DNA of 64,000 nt from CAYLSV01 sp964386435 (GTDB lineage Bacteria; Planctomycetota; Phycisphaerae; Tepidisphaerales; Tepidisphaeraceae): NCBI GenBank assembly GCA_964386435.1, contig CAYLSV010000001.1:62001-126000 (forward strand), written 5' to 3'. Below, one piece after another: positions 7,519-15,992 of the stretch. The position numbers were made by a program, and so were the translations under genes. Position 1 is the first letter of the stretch; every line of letters begins with the position of its first letter. The notes below the pieces were generated by a model, which was not told the origin of the DNA, searched no databases, and saw only the letters and a list, made by a program, of their open reading frames with translations.

Positions 7519-8835
7519 ATGCACCGTGCGATCCTCTGCCTGCTGCTCACGCCCGCCGCGTTCGCCGACGCCGATCTGGATGCCGCCCGCGGCCAGTTGC
7601 GAGCCGCGGGCGGCGTTGTGACGGCGGCGGCGTTGGCCGAGCGGTTGAGCGACGTGCCGGCGGACCTCGACGCCGCCTCGGCGTATGCCGCCGCCATGGA
7701 CGCCGTGCCGTCCGGCGAGGCCGATGCGGCCTGGCAACGGCTGGTCGACGCCCGCCGCAACGGCCTCATCCCGCCGCTCGACGGCGAGCCCGCCGCGAAC
7801 CGCGACGTGACGTGGCAGCAGGTGGCCGACGTGCTGGCGGACGCAGACGATGGGTTGATGAAACTCGAGGAGGTCGACGGCAAGATTCGCCCGAAGGTCG
7901 AGCGGGTGCGGGCCGACTTCGGCTTGAACTTCGCCGACCCGCCCGGCGGGCTCGTCGCCAACGTCATGATGCCGCGGCTGGCCGAGGGGCGGAACCTGAT
8001 GGTGCTGTTGTCGTGGCAACTGTTCGAAGCCGTGCACGCCGGTCGGCACGACGAGGTCGGCCCGATCGCCCTGCGCATGCTCGGCCTCGCCGACGCGACG
8101 GAGGCGGGTCACCCGGTGTTGATCGGCCACCTCGTGGCCATCGGCCACGACGCGTTGACGGCCGACACGCTGCAACGCGTCACGCCGCACCTGAAGATCG
8201 GCGACGCCCCCGGCGAGCTGTCGCCGGGGGCGGTGTCGGCGTTGATCGAGGTGCTGCTCGACGACGAGGCCGACGCCGACGCTTGGCGGGCGGCAATCGA
8301 CGGCGAGGCCGTGATGCAGCAGAACGCCGTCGATTTCCTGCTCGGCGGCGGCGACCCGGCCATTTTCGCCGACGTGTTCGACCTCGGCAACGCCACGCCG
8401 GCCCAGATCCGCAGCCTGCGCGGCGACGCCGGCCGCAGCGGCGTGTTGATGGCCGAGCTGATGTTAATCGCCCGCGACGCCGTCCAAGCTGGGGCCGTCG
8501 ACGTCGAGCCGTTGCGACGCAAGATGGTCGCGGCGGGACAGGACGCCCCGGCGCTGGCGCAGGTGATGGTCCCGGCACTCGACCGGACGGCCCTCACGCA
8601 CGCCTTCGCCCGCAACCAACGTCGTTTGGCGGCAGTCGCCTTAGCAATGGCGAGTTATCGATCGGCCGAGGGCGAACTGCCGCCGACACTGGCGGCTCTC
8701 GTGCCCGAGCATCTGCCCGAAGTGCCAACCGACGCGCTGACCGACGCCCCGATCGGCTACGACACGTCCCGCGGCACCCTCTCGACCTCGGGCCCGGATG
8801 GCAGCGACCAAATCGTTCGACTGAGAAGCAACTGA
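7519..8835 (+). CDS. Secreted protein of unknown function
   Basis: A 438-residue protein starting at ATG 7519 (MHRAILCLLLTPAAFADA), which has a short signal peptide ending near residue 17. The rest is Ala- and Asp-rich, mostly helical in appearance, with no motif I recognise in its first 380 residues. The final ~70 residues (AVALAMASYRSAEGELPPTLAALVP, then EVPTDALTDAPIGYDT and a TLSTSGPDGSD stretch) resemble the C-terminal region common in planctomycete secreted proteins where a helix with YR...G..P.sL..L.P is followed by DPF/DG-like strands. It lies 86 bases downstream of the FHA-RING gene on the same strand and could be the last gene of that operon, but nothing ties its function to ubiquitin-like chemistry. 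Confidence 0.7.
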   Translation: MHRAILCLLLTPAAFADADLDAARGQLRAAGGVVTAAALAERLSDVPADLDAASAYAAAMDAVPSGEADAAWQRLVDARRNGLIPPLDGEPAANRDVTWQQVADVLADADDGLMKLEEVDGKIRPKVERVRADFGLNFADPPGGLVANVMMPRLAEGRNLMVLLSWQLFEAVHAGRHDEVGPIALRMLGLADATEAGHPVLIGHLVAIGHDALTADTLQRVTPHLKIGDAPGELSPGAVSALIEVLLDDEADADAWRAAIDGEAVMQQNAVDFLLGGGDPAIFADVFDLGNATPAQIRSLRGDAGRSGVLMAELMLIARDAVQAGAVDVEPLRRKMVAAGQDAPALAQVMVPALDRTALTHAFARNQRRLAAVALAMASYRSAEGELPPTLAALVPEHLPEVPTDALTDAPIGYDTSRGTLSTSGPDGSDQIVRLRSN

Positions 8836-8846
8836 TCCAACGCGAT

Positions 8847-9506
8847 CTACGCGAACAACCCCGCCAGCGGCGTCCGCCAGCCGGGCAGGACGTCGCCGCC
8901 GTCGAGGTCGCTGTCGGTGGGCACCTCGGTGAAGTCCTCGGCCGACGTGTGCCGGCGGGCGGTGCGGGTGGTCGGGTTGATGACGTAGGCCAAACGGGTG
9001 CCGCTGGCGAAGTATTCGGCGAGCTTCAGGGCGATTTCGCGGGGCGTGTTGCCGTCGCTGAGCACCTCCACCGTCAGCCGCGGCGGCACCGTCGGCACCG
9101 GCTCGGTCGGCCGCTGACCAGCTTCGTAGTCCCGCTTGTCATAGAACGCCACGTCCGGCATCCGCACGTTCCGGCCGGTCATGCGGACCATGCCGTCAGC
9201 CCCGTTAATGTCGCCGAGGCCTCGCTCTTCAACCCAAGCGACGAGCCGGGCACCCAACAACATCGCGATCCGCCCTTCGTTCCATCCCATGGCTTTCTCC
9301 ACCAGCGTCTTGTTTATCAGCTCCACCAGCCGCCCGTTCACGCGGCCGTCGATCCGCTCGTAATGCTCCAGCGTCACCGTTCCCGGCGGCGGATCGAACA
9401 ACACGCGCGCCAGCGGCACGTCCCCCAACTCCCGAAGAAACTCCACGCCCGTCCGCGGCTTCACCAGGGCGTCGGCGGGCGGCGGCGGTGAATCGAGCAC
9501 GGTCAT
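8847..9506 (-). CDS. Uma2-family (DUF820) putative restriction endonuclease-like protein
   Basis: A 219-residue protein read from ATG at 9504-9506 (MTVLDSPPPP); an alternative upstream start at 9551 would add 15 residues. The family's landmarks are present: RIDGRVNGRLVELINKTLVEKAMG, the core MPDVAFYDKRDY, PRLTVEVLSDGNTPRE (the PD-(D/E)xK-like D ... E-V-x-S element) and a K in ALKLAEYFASGTRLAYVINP. Uma2 proteins are numerous in cyanobacteria and planctomycetes; they have a PD-(D/E)xK nuclease fold, but their substrate is largely unknown. It ends 11 bases from the convergent secreted-protein gene and is divergent from the PEP-CTERM gene at 9606. Confidence 0.88.
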   Translation of the reverse strand: MTVLDSPPPPADALVKPRTGVEFLRELGDVPLARVLFDPPPGTVTLEHYERIDGRVNGRLVELINKTLVEKAMGWNEGRIAMLLGARLVAWVEERGLGDINGADGMVRMTGRNVRMPDVAFYDKRDYEAGQRPTEPVPTVPPRLTVEVLSDGNTPREIALKLAEYFASGTRLAYVINPTTRTARRHTSAEDFTEVPTDSDLDGGDVLPGWRTPLAGLFA

Positions 9507-9605
9507 GGCCGCCGATGATAACCCGCCGCCGTTGCCCGCACTCTTCGCCAAACCCTCACGGAAGCTTCATCCAATGCCGGGCCTTGGCGGCCACATTGCC
9601 GGCCC

Positions 9606-10259
9606 ATGAAAATGCACCACGCCACCGCCCTGCTCGCCGCCCTCGCGCTGCCAGCCGCCGCCTTCGCCCAGCTCGAGATCACCGAGGTCTACGCCGGCAT
9701 CACCGGCGAGGACGGCACCGAGGACTGGTTCGAGCTGACCAACACCGGCCCGGCCCCCGCCAGCACCGGCGGCTTGTTCTACGACGACGAATCGGCCGAC
9801 CCGACCGTCAACGCCCCGCTCACCGACTTCACCCTCGCCCCCGGCGAGGCGGCCGTGTTCCTGCAGGACGGTGACGCCGCGGCCATCGCCGACTTCCTGG
9901 CGATCTGGGGCAGCGTCACCAACGTCGGCATCGCCGGCGGCGGCGGCGGTTTGTCGCAGAACGGCGACGTCATCTTCCTCTTCGACGGCAACACCGCCGG
10001 CTCGACCGTCGTCGACACCGTCACCTTCGACGGCAGCTTCGCCAATAGCCTGACCACCATCGCCTTCGACGCCGCCGGCAACCCCACCGCCTCGGCCCTG
10101 GGCGAAGCCGGCGCCTTCGAGTCCCAGCCGTTCTTCAACGACAACATCGGCGGCACGAGCGAAAGCGTCACCCTCATCGGCTCGCCCGGCGTCATCCCCG
10201 AACCCGCCACCCTCGGCCTCCTCGCCGCCGCCGGCCTGGGCCTGCTCCGCCGGCGGTAA
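9606..10259 (+). CDS. PEP-CTERM protein with lamin-tail-like domain
   Basis: A 217-residue secreted protein. A cleavable signal peptide ends at AAAFAQ (about residue 21). The mature part begins LEITEVYAG...GTEDWFELTNTGPAP and continues with APLTDFTLAPGEAAVFLQDGD, a pattern like the lamin-tail domain found in many surface proteins. The C-terminus is a full PEP-CTERM signal: VIPEPATLGLLAAAGLGLLRRR, i.e. PEP motif, short hydrophobic helix, triple arginine. Such proteins are processed by an exosortase and exported to the envelope or polysaccharide matrix. No exosortase gene is in the window. It stands alone, with divergent and same-strand neighbours about 100 bases away. Confidence 0.88.
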   Translation: MKMHHATALLAALALPAAAFAQLEITEVYAGITGEDGTEDWFELTNTGPAPASTGGLFYDDESADPTVNAPLTDFTLAPGEAAVFLQDGDAAAIADFLAIWGSVTNVGIAGGGGGLSQNGDVIFLFDGNTAGSTVVDTVTFDGSFANSLTTIAFDAAGNPTASALGEAGAFESQPFFNDNIGGTSESVTLIGSPGVIPEPATLGLLAAAGLGLLRRR

Positions 10260-10352
10260 GATCGTCGCGTACCCATCCCGCGCGACCGTGCCCGTGGCGT
10301 GCTGCGCGCCGCCGACACGTCGCTAGGTGCGTGACGTTCCTAACTTTCGCGT

Positions 10353-11078
10353 ATGCGATTCGCCGTCCTGAGTGTCCTCGCGTTCTTGCTGATCGGTTGC
10401 ACGGCGGGCGGCGGTGGGGCAGGATGGCCGGCTGTGCAGGTTCAGCCGCAGTTTGCCAGCAGCGTCGAGGGGCGGCCGATTGAGGTCGTGCGGGTTGGGG
10501 ACGGGGCGGAGGTGGTGCTGGTTGTCGCCGGGATTCATGGCAACGAGGCGGCGGGGATTCCGTTGGTGCGGCAGCTGGTGACCGAGGCGGAGGGCGGGCC
10601 GGAGTGGCTTGAGGGGCGGACGCTTGTGGTCGTGCCGGAGATGAACCCCGACGGCGTTGCCGCGGACACGCGGACGAACAGCCGCGGCGTGGACCTGAAC
10701 CGCAACTGGCCGGCGGCCAACCGCGCCGAGCGGCCCAAGTCCGGCGCCGCCCCGCTGTCCGAGCCGGAGTCGGCGGCCATGGCTCGTTTGATCGATGAAG
10801 TGCGGCCGGCCCGCATCCTGACGATCCACCAGCCGCTGGCGTGCGTCGACTGGAACGGCCCCGCCGCCGACCTCGCCGCCGCCATGGCCGCTGCGTGTGA
10901 TCTGCCGGCCAAAGCCCTCGGTGGCCGGCCCGGCAGCATGGGCAGCCACCTCGGCGACGAGCGCGGTTTGCCGATCATCACGCTCGAACTGCCCCGCGCC
11001 GCCGACGATCAGCCAATTGATGAACGCTGGGCCCGCTACGGCCCGGCGTTAAAGCTGTTCGTCACCGGCGGCGCGTGA
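10353..11078 (+). CDS. M14-family zinc peptidase, MpaA-like, lipoprotein
   Basis: A 241-residue protein with a lipoprotein signal (VLAFLLIGCTAGG, Cys at about 16). The M14 zinc site is present as GIHGNEAAG (H-x2-E) with a later H in TIHQP. Substrate-binding features include EMNPDGVAADTRTNSRGVDLNRNWP, a signature of murein tripeptide amidase A and related carboxypeptidases. The likely catalytic glutamate is in PIITLELP near the C-terminus. The predicted activity is removal of a residue from peptidoglycan-derived peptides, at the envelope rather than the cytoplasm because of the lipobox. The family is clear; the exact substrate is not. The next gene starts 23 bases downstream, so co-transcription is possible. 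Confidence 0.85.
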   Translation: MRFAVLSVLAFLLIGCTAGGGGAGWPAVQVQPQFASSVEGRPIEVVRVGDGAEVVLVVAGIHGNEAAGIPLVRQLVTEAEGGPEWLEGRTLVVVPEMNPDGVAADTRTNSRGVDLNRNWPAANRAERPKSGAAPLSEPESAAMARLIDEVRPARILTIHQPLACVDWNGPAADLAAAMAAACDLPAKALGGRPGSMGSHLGDERGLPIITLELPRAADDQPIDERWARYGPALKLFVTGGA

Positions 11079-11101
11079 TCGCGGCCGACTAAACTGGTGT
11101 C

Positions 11102-12205
11102 ATGGCCCACCCCACCCGCCGCACCGTCCTTGCCGCCGCCGCCGCGTTGCCGTTGGCGTCGCTCGCGTCCGGGGCGCGGGCGGAGGAGCCGGAGAAGGTC
11201 GGCTTCGCCATCGTCGGGTTGGGCAGCTTCTCCATGGGGCAGATGCTGCCGAACTTCAAGCACACCACCCGCTGCCGGCCGGCGGCACTGGTCACCGGCG
11301 ACCCGGACGGCAAGGGCCGGCGCGTCGCCGACCAGTACGGCATCAACCACGACCGCGTGATGACCTACGACCAAATGGATCGGCTGGCCGACTTCGACGA
11401 CGTGCAGGTGGTGTACGTCGTGACGCCCACCGGCCTGCACATGCGCGACACGCTGGCCGGCTTCGCCGCGGGCAAGCACGTGCTGTGCGAGAAGCCGATG
11501 GCCTCAAGCGTCGCCGAGTGCGACGCGATGATCGCCGCGGCGGAAGAGGCCGACCGGAAGCTGATGATCGCTTACCGCGTGCGGTATGAGCCGTTCAACA
11601 GCACCGCCATCGAGCTGGCCCGCAGCGAACGGTACGCCCCGGTCCGCATGGTCAACGGCGAGATCGCCTTCACGATGAACAACAACGGCAACACGTGGCG
11701 GAGCGACCCGAGCCTCAACGGCGGCGGCGGGCCGCTCATGGATCTGGGCATCTACACCGTCAACGCCCAGCGCTACATCACCGGCGAGGAGCCGGCCACC
11801 GTCACCGCCCAAACCTACCGCCCGGGCGACGACCCGCGCTTCCCCAAGGGCGTCGAGAGCCGCTGCCACTGGAGCTTCACCTTCCCGTCGGGCGCGACCG
11901 GCAGCGGCGCGACGGCTTGGGACTGCGGCGGCGTCAACCGCTACCGCGTCACCGGCCCCAACGGCTGGTTCGAGCTCGACCCCGCCACCCCCTACGGCGG
12001 CAACCGCCTGATCCACGGCGAGGGCCGCCGGCTCGCCGACATCACGCCGCAGAACCAATTCGCCAACGAGCTGGACCACATGGCCCAGTGCGTGCTGGAC
12101 GACCAGACGCCGCTGACGCCCGGCGAGGAGGGCCGCGCCGACGTGGTGGCGATGAAGGCGATCTACCAAGCCGCCGCCGAGGGCCGGGCGGTGGCGGTGC
12201 GGTGA
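11102..12205 (+). CDS. Gfo/Idh/MocA-family oxidoreductase with Tat signal
   Basis: A 367-residue NAD(P)-dependent sugar oxidoreductase. The N-terminus PTRRTVLAAAAALPLASLASGARA is a twin-arginine signal, so the protein is likely exported folded with its cofactor, as in Zymomonas glucose-fructose oxidoreductase. The Rossmann motif is AIVGLGSFSMGQ; VVYVVTPTGLHMRDTLAGFAAGKHVLCEKPMA contains the family's catalytic EKP lysine. The C-terminal half (GGPLMDLGIYTVNAQRYITG) fits the GFO_IDH_MocA C-terminal domain. Substrate unknown; probably a sugar or sugar acid. It follows the M14 gene closely on the same strand. Confidence 0.9.
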   Translation: MAHPTRRTVLAAAAALPLASLASGARAEEPEKVGFAIVGLGSFSMGQMLPNFKHTTRCRPAALVTGDPDGKGRRVADQYGINHDRVMTYDQMDRLADFDDVQVVYVVTPTGLHMRDTLAGFAAGKHVLCEKPMASSVAECDAMIAAAEEADRKLMIAYRVRYEPFNSTAIELARSERYAPVRMVNGEIAFTMNNNGNTWRSDPSLNGGGGPLMDLGIYTVNAQRYITGEEPATVTAQTYRPGDDPRFPKGVESRCHWSFTFPSGATGSGATAWDCGGVNRYRVTGPNGWFELDPATPYGGNRLIHGEGRRLADITPQNQFANELDHMAQCVLDDQTPLTPGEEGRADVVAMKAIYQAAAEGRAVAVR

Positions 12206-12266
12206 ACCCGTGGTTGCGCGTCGCAGGTTGTTGCCGGCGTGGCACTCTGCTTGCAGTTGCCTTGGC

Positions 12267-12533
12267 ATGAGCAGCTACGCCACGCCCGACGTGCCCGCCC
12301 GCCGGGAGCGGCCCTCGTTCAGCATCCCGAGCATTTTGGCCGGCGTCTGCGCGCTGCTGGTGTTCTTCACCGAAGGCTTCGATCCGCTCCTGGGCATTGC
12401 CGCGATCGTACTGGGCCTGATCGGGGCGGTGGTGGCGCTGGCCCCCAGCGTCCGCGGCGGCATCGTGAGCATTGCGAGCATCGTGATCGGTTTGTTCGCG
12501 ATCGTGTTCTCGGTGTTTCAGGTGATCTTCTGA
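12267..12533 (+). CDS. Small membrane protein, DUF4190-like
   Basis: An 88-residue protein from ATG 12267 (MSSYATPDVPARRERPSF). A hydrophilic N-terminus of about 20 residues precedes three hydrophobic segments: SILAGVCALLVFFTEGF, LLGIAAIVLGLIGAVVAL and IASIVIGLFAIVFSVFQVIF. Small proteins with this layout occur often in planctomycetes, and the pattern of alternating short helices resembles DUF4190. Function unknown. Its last 16 bases overlap the convergent Mug gene. Confidence 0.7.
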   Translation: MSSYATPDVPARRERPSFSIPSILAGVCALLVFFTEGFDPLLGIAAIVLGLIGAVVALAPSVRGGIVSIASIVIGLFAIVFSVFQVIF

Positions 12534-13084
12534 TCGGGCAGCCCCGCGGCTTCGCGGAGCTGGGCGAACAAACGGGCGAAGTCGGCCGGCTTGTAGTGGG
12601 CGTTGAGGCCGGAGGGGTTGGGCAGCACCCAGATTTTCGTCGGCCCAAGCTCGTGGTCCGGCTGCGGGCCGACCGCGGCCTTGGGGCGGGCGAAGGCGGT
12701 CCGGTACGCCCCGAGGCCGAGAACGGCGAGCCACGTCGGGCGACGCCGCTCGCATTTCTCAACCAGCGTCCGACCGCCGGCGAAGAACTCTTCTTTTGTC
12801 AGCTCATCGGCCCTTGCCGTGGCGCGGGAGACGACGTTGGTGATGCCCAAACCCAGGGCGGGCAGCTCATCCTTCTCGGCCGGCTTGAGTTGCCGCGGCG
12901 TGAAGCCGCTGGCGTGCAGCGTCGGAAAGAACCGGTTCCCCGGCCCGGCAAAGTGGTGGCCGGTGAAGCTGGTGTGCAGACCGGGATTGATGCCGCAGAA
13001 CAGCACGGCCAACTCATCGGCGATCACGTCGGGCACCACGTTGCCGGCGCTGGCGAGCAGCTCCGCCTTGCTCGGCCGTTTCAC
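12518..13084 (-). CDS. mug: G/U mismatch-specific DNA glycosylase (Mug/TDG family)
   Basis: A 188-residue protein from GTG at 13082-13084. It has the Mug/TDG catalytic motif VLFCGINPGL followed by TSFTGHHFAGPGNRFFPTL and the later motif WVLPNPSGLNAHY, with LAVLGLGAYR between. This enzyme removes uracil or thymine from mismatches with guanine. Length fits bacterial Mug (about 170 residues). Its GTG start overlaps the TGA stop of the GH42 gene (GTGA), so its translation appears coupled to a galactosidase, an unexpected pairing. An in-frame extension to 13531 would run through the GH42 gene and is rejected. Confidence 0.88.
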   Translation of the reverse strand: MKRPSKAELLASAGNVVPDVIADELAVLFCGINPGLHTSFTGHHFAGPGNRFFPTLHASGFTPRQLKPAEKDELPALGLGITNVVSRATARADELTKEEFFAGGRTLVEKCERRRPTWLAVLGLGAYRTAFARPKAAVGPQPDHELGPTKIWVLPNPSGLNAHYKPADFARLFAQLREAAGLPDQKIT

Positions 13085-15036
13085 CGCCACAGCTCCACCC
13101 CAGCCGGCGGCACCGTCCTGCCCGCGACCTGCACCGGATCGAGCGTGGCATTCATGGCGACGTTGAAGCCGCCGATTCGGTCGTGCCGGACGCGGCGCGG
13201 CAACGGCGTTGCGAGCAACCCGGCCTCCTTCGCCGCCCGCTGGAAAACCGCCCGGCCAAGCGGCTCCGAATCCGCCACGCCGCAGTACGTCACCCGGCCG
13301 CGACCGATGACAGAGGAGACGACCGCCGCCGCGCCGGCGTACCAGCCGCTGGTGTGCTTCGCCCAGACTTCGGCGTTGCCGCTCGGCACAAGTTGCTCGC
13401 TCCAGAGTTGCCAATCGAACGTTTCGCCGCCGAACTCGATTTGGCCGGTGTTTCCCTTGGGCAGGCCGTCGTAGCCGTCGATGGTGAAGCCGGCCCAACG
13501 GGTCAGCGGGTCGGCGGTCGGGGCTTCCCACAGGTAGCCCCGCCGGTCATACCACGCCGTGCGGGCCGTCGCCAGCAAATGGCCGCCTGCCTCGACATAC
13601 TGCCGCCACAGGTCGCACCACGCCTCGTCCACCAGCATGACGCTCGGCACCACCACCATCGGCAGCCCCGCCCAGTCCGAGGCGTCCGGCCGAACCCGCT
13701 TGCCCGCGAGACCGCCCGACGCCACCGCTCCGAACCAGTCGGCCACCCGCTTTGGCTGGTTCCACCCCTTCGCCTGCGCCAACGTCTCGCCCCACCACAG
13801 GTTCTCGTGCCCATGGGCCACCCCGATTACCGGCCCGTCCGGCTCGCCAATCGGCTGGTAGGTGCGGTTGTTCTCGGGCAAATGCTCGCGCAGCTCCTTC
13901 GCCACCTGGATGAACTCCTCGCCCGCCGCCGTGGGCGTCGTGCCGTCGTGGCGGATCAGGCATTCGTGGTGCATTTCCTGCCCGAAGGTGGGGTTTCGCC
14001 AACGGTAGACCGTGATGAACTCCGCCCCCATCGCCGCCGCTTGCCAGAGCATGAGCCGCACCGCCCCAGGCGGCAGCCGCACCGGCACGCCGCTCCAGTT
14101 GAGCTGTCCCGGCTGCACCTCGAGCAGCGCCCACCGCCCGGTTTGGCTCTTCATGTCCGCGAACGCCCCCGCCAAAAACGCCGGGTCCGCCAGCCGCAGA
14201 TCGCTCTCGGTCTCGTACGGCGGGAACATGCCGGTCACCGGGTAGACGTCGATGCCGAACACGTCCAGATCGCCCGCCATCTCCGCCGGGTCAGGGTCGG
14301 GGTGGAAGGGCATGAAGTTGTGCGTCAGGAACCGGTCGCCGATGTGCGGCCGGAGGATGTCACACTGCAGCTTGTTGTACTGCGCCCATGCCGTCGACCA
14401 GAACCGGCTGGCGTCGAGATAATGGTGCGGGTTGTCGTACAGCGGGTATCGCCGCGGCGGCATCTTGATCTGCTGCCAGTCGGTGTAATCGGTCCGCCAG
14501 AACTGGTTGCCCCAGTTGTGGTTCAGCGTGTCGAGGTCGCCGTGCTTCTTTTGCAGCCACGCTTGGAACGCGCTGTGCGTGACATCGCTCTGGTCGAACG
14601 GGGCCATGTACTCGTTGTCGAGCTGCCAGCCGATCACGCCGTTGCGGTCGCCGAAGTGCTTGGCCATCGCCTCGACGATCCGCCGGGTCGCCTCGTGTAA
14701 GGCCGGCGAGAGCGGGTTGTAGTTCCGCCGCCCGCCGACCCGCTGCCGCTGCCCGTCCGGCCCCACCGTGAGAATCTCCGGTTGCTCATGCAACAACCAC
14801 TGCGGCGGCGACGCCGTGGGCGTGCACAGGATCACCTCCAGTTGCCGCTCGTGCGCCATCGCCAGCACATCATCCAACCAATCAAACTCAAACCGCCCCG
14901 CCGCCGGCTCCAGCAGGTGCCAAGCAAATTCCGCCAGGTGGATGAGCTGCATCCCCGACTCGGCGATGAGGTCGAGATCACGCTCCCATTGCGCACGAGG
15001 CCATTGGTCCGGATAATAGTAAGTGCCGATTTTCAC
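13081..15036 (-). CDS. Beta-galactosidase, glycoside hydrolase family 42
   Basis: A 651-residue enzyme with no signal peptide, so cytoplasmic. The start MKIGTYYYPDQWP and the TIM-barrel region (GMQLIHLAEFAWHLLEPAAGRFEF, WLDDVLAMAHERQLEVILCTPTASPPQWL) are classic for GH42. The acid/base glutamate is in GVIGWQLDNEY (about residue 150) and the nucleophile glutamate in ALLEVQPGQLNW (about 310). A middle trimerisation-like domain and a C-terminal domain follow (FNVAMNATLDPVQVAGRTVPPAGVELW). Family length is usually 650-700, so it is complete. It hydrolyses beta-galactosides taken up by the cell. It is transcribed ahead of mug with overlapping stop and start. Confidence 0.93.
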   Translation of the reverse strand: MKIGTYYYPDQWPRAQWERDLDLIAESGMQLIHLAEFAWHLLEPAAGRFEFDWLDDVLAMAHERQLEVILCTPTASPPQWLLHEQPEILTVGPDGQRQRVGGRRNYNPLSPALHEATRRIVEAMAKHFGDRNGVIGWQLDNEYMAPFDQSDVTHSAFQAWLQKKHGDLDTLNHNWGNQFWRTDYTDWQQIKMPPRRYPLYDNPHHYLDASRFWSTAWAQYNKLQCDILRPHIGDRFLTHNFMPFHPDPDPAEMAGDLDVFGIDVYPVTGMFPPYETESDLRLADPAFLAGAFADMKSQTGRWALLEVQPGQLNWSGVPVRLPPGAVRLMLWQAAAMGAEFITVYRWRNPTFGQEMHHECLIRHDGTTPTAAGEEFIQVAKELREHLPENNRTYQPIGEPDGPVIGVAHGHENLWWGETLAQAKGWNQPKRVADWFGAVASGGLAGKRVRPDASDWAGLPMVVVPSVMLVDEAWCDLWRQYVEAGGHLLATARTAWYDRRGYLWEAPTADPLTRWAGFTIDGYDGLPKGNTGQIEFGGETFDWQLWSEQLVPSGNAEVWAKHTSGWYAGAAAVVSSVIGRGRVTYCGVADSEPLGRAVFQRAAKEAGLLATPLPRRVRHDRIGGFNVAMNATLDPVQVAGRTVPPAGVELWR

Positions 15037-15075
15037 GCGGCGAGCGTAGCCGGACTCGACTGCTTTCGTGACGAT

Positions 15076-15822
15076 CTAAATACGGGCGGGTTCGGGCTGG
15101 CGCGGCTGGAGGGTGAGCGGGTCGATGTCATCGATCGTCTGCTCGGGCTTCTCGACCATCTGGCGTTGTTGCAGTTCGCGGGCGACGAGGTAGCACAGCA
15201 GCGCCCAGACCGCCCCGCCGGCCCAGCCGGCGGCGACATCGGTGGGCCAGTGGACGCCAACAAAAATCCGGCTCACGCCGACGCACACCGTCAGCAGGAT
15301 CGCGAAGAGCATGAAAAACACCTTCAGCTTCAGGTTGCGGGTGAACCGCGTGCCGAGCAGGCCCAGCGAGAGGTACACCGACGCGGCGAGCATCGAGTGG
15401 CCGGACGGGAAGCTGCTGGTGGCGACGTAGCTCGACTGCTCCACCAATTCCGGCCGCGGTCGATCGAAGCCGGCCTTGAGGGCGGTGCTGACGGCGAGGG
15501 CGCCAAGTGTCGAGACGAGGATCAGCGCGATGGCCGCGTACTTCCGCTGGATGGCGAGCGTGACGACGACGAACAGCACGATCAGCGTGATGATCGCGAA
15601 CCCGCCCAGCCCGGTCAGGTCGCGGCCGATTTCCTTGACCGTCTTGTGGGCGTCCTGGTCGGCGATGGCGAGAAACAGCTGCTCGTCGAAGCGCTGGGTG
15701 TCGCCTTCCTGCACCTCCTCGGCCACGGCCGCGAACCCCCACACGCCGCCGAGGATTAGCAGCACCGCCAACCAGAACGGCCAGCGGCGGGCATGAATGA
15801 ACTTTTGCAGCTTGTCGAGCAT
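15076..15822 (-). CDS. PAP2-family membrane phosphatase
   Basis: A 248-residue integral membrane protein. The acid-phosphatase triad motifs are intact: KAGFDRPRP (K-x6-RP), SSFPSGHSM (PSGH) and SRIFVGVHWPTD (SR-x5-H-x3-D). About six membrane helices are visible, starting with FWLAVLLILGGVWGFAAV. A charged cytoplasmic tail of about 35 residues ends in LQPRQPEPARI. Such enzymes dephosphorylate lipid phosphates such as undecaprenyl pyrophosphate or phosphatidic acid. Gene order (upstream of GH42, 39 bases apart, same strand) does not specify the substrate. Confidence 0.92.
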   Translation of the reverse strand: MLDKLQKFIHARRWPFWLAVLLILGGVWGFAAVAEEVQEGDTQRFDEQLFLAIADQDAHKTVKEIGRDLTGLGGFAIITLIVLFVVVTLAIQRKYAAIALILVSTLGALAVSTALKAGFDRPRPELVEQSSYVATSSFPSGHSMLAASVYLSLGLLGTRFTRNLKLKVFFMLFAILLTVCVGVSRIFVGVHWPTDVAAGWAGGAVWALLCYLVARELQQRQMVEKPEQTIDDIDPLTLQPRQPEPARI

Positions 15823-15890
15823 GGACCAGACTTTGCAAACCCCGCGCCAAGCCGCCAGCCCCCGTGCGGCGTGCTATCGTCCATCGCCGC

Positions 15891-15974
15891 GCGGGAGTGG
15901 CGGAATTGGCAGACGCGCCAGGTTTAGGTCCTGGTTCGGGCAACCGAGTGCAGGTTCAAGTCCTGTCTCCCGCA
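15891..15974 (+). tRNA. tRNA-Leu (anticodon UAG)
   Basis: An 84-base cloverleaf. The acceptor stem GCGGGAG (15891-15897) pairs with CTCCCGC (15967-15973), followed by discriminator A. The anticodon stem CCAGG/CCTGG encloses loop TTTAGGT, giving anticodon TAG. The long variable arm and T arm (GTTCAAGTC) are typical of leucine tRNAs. CCA is not encoded. Confidence 0.95.
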
Positions 15975-15992
15975 TTGTTGAGGATCATTGCC

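Noticed and set aside
12239..13474. 411-codon plus-strand frame across the small membrane protein, mug and GH42
   Set aside because: Shadow of three genes with clear motifs on their own frames; no domain in the translation.
15864..15992. Extension of the TPR gene start through the tRNA-Leu
   Set aside because: It would translate the tRNA; the ATG at 15993 begins directly with a signal peptide.
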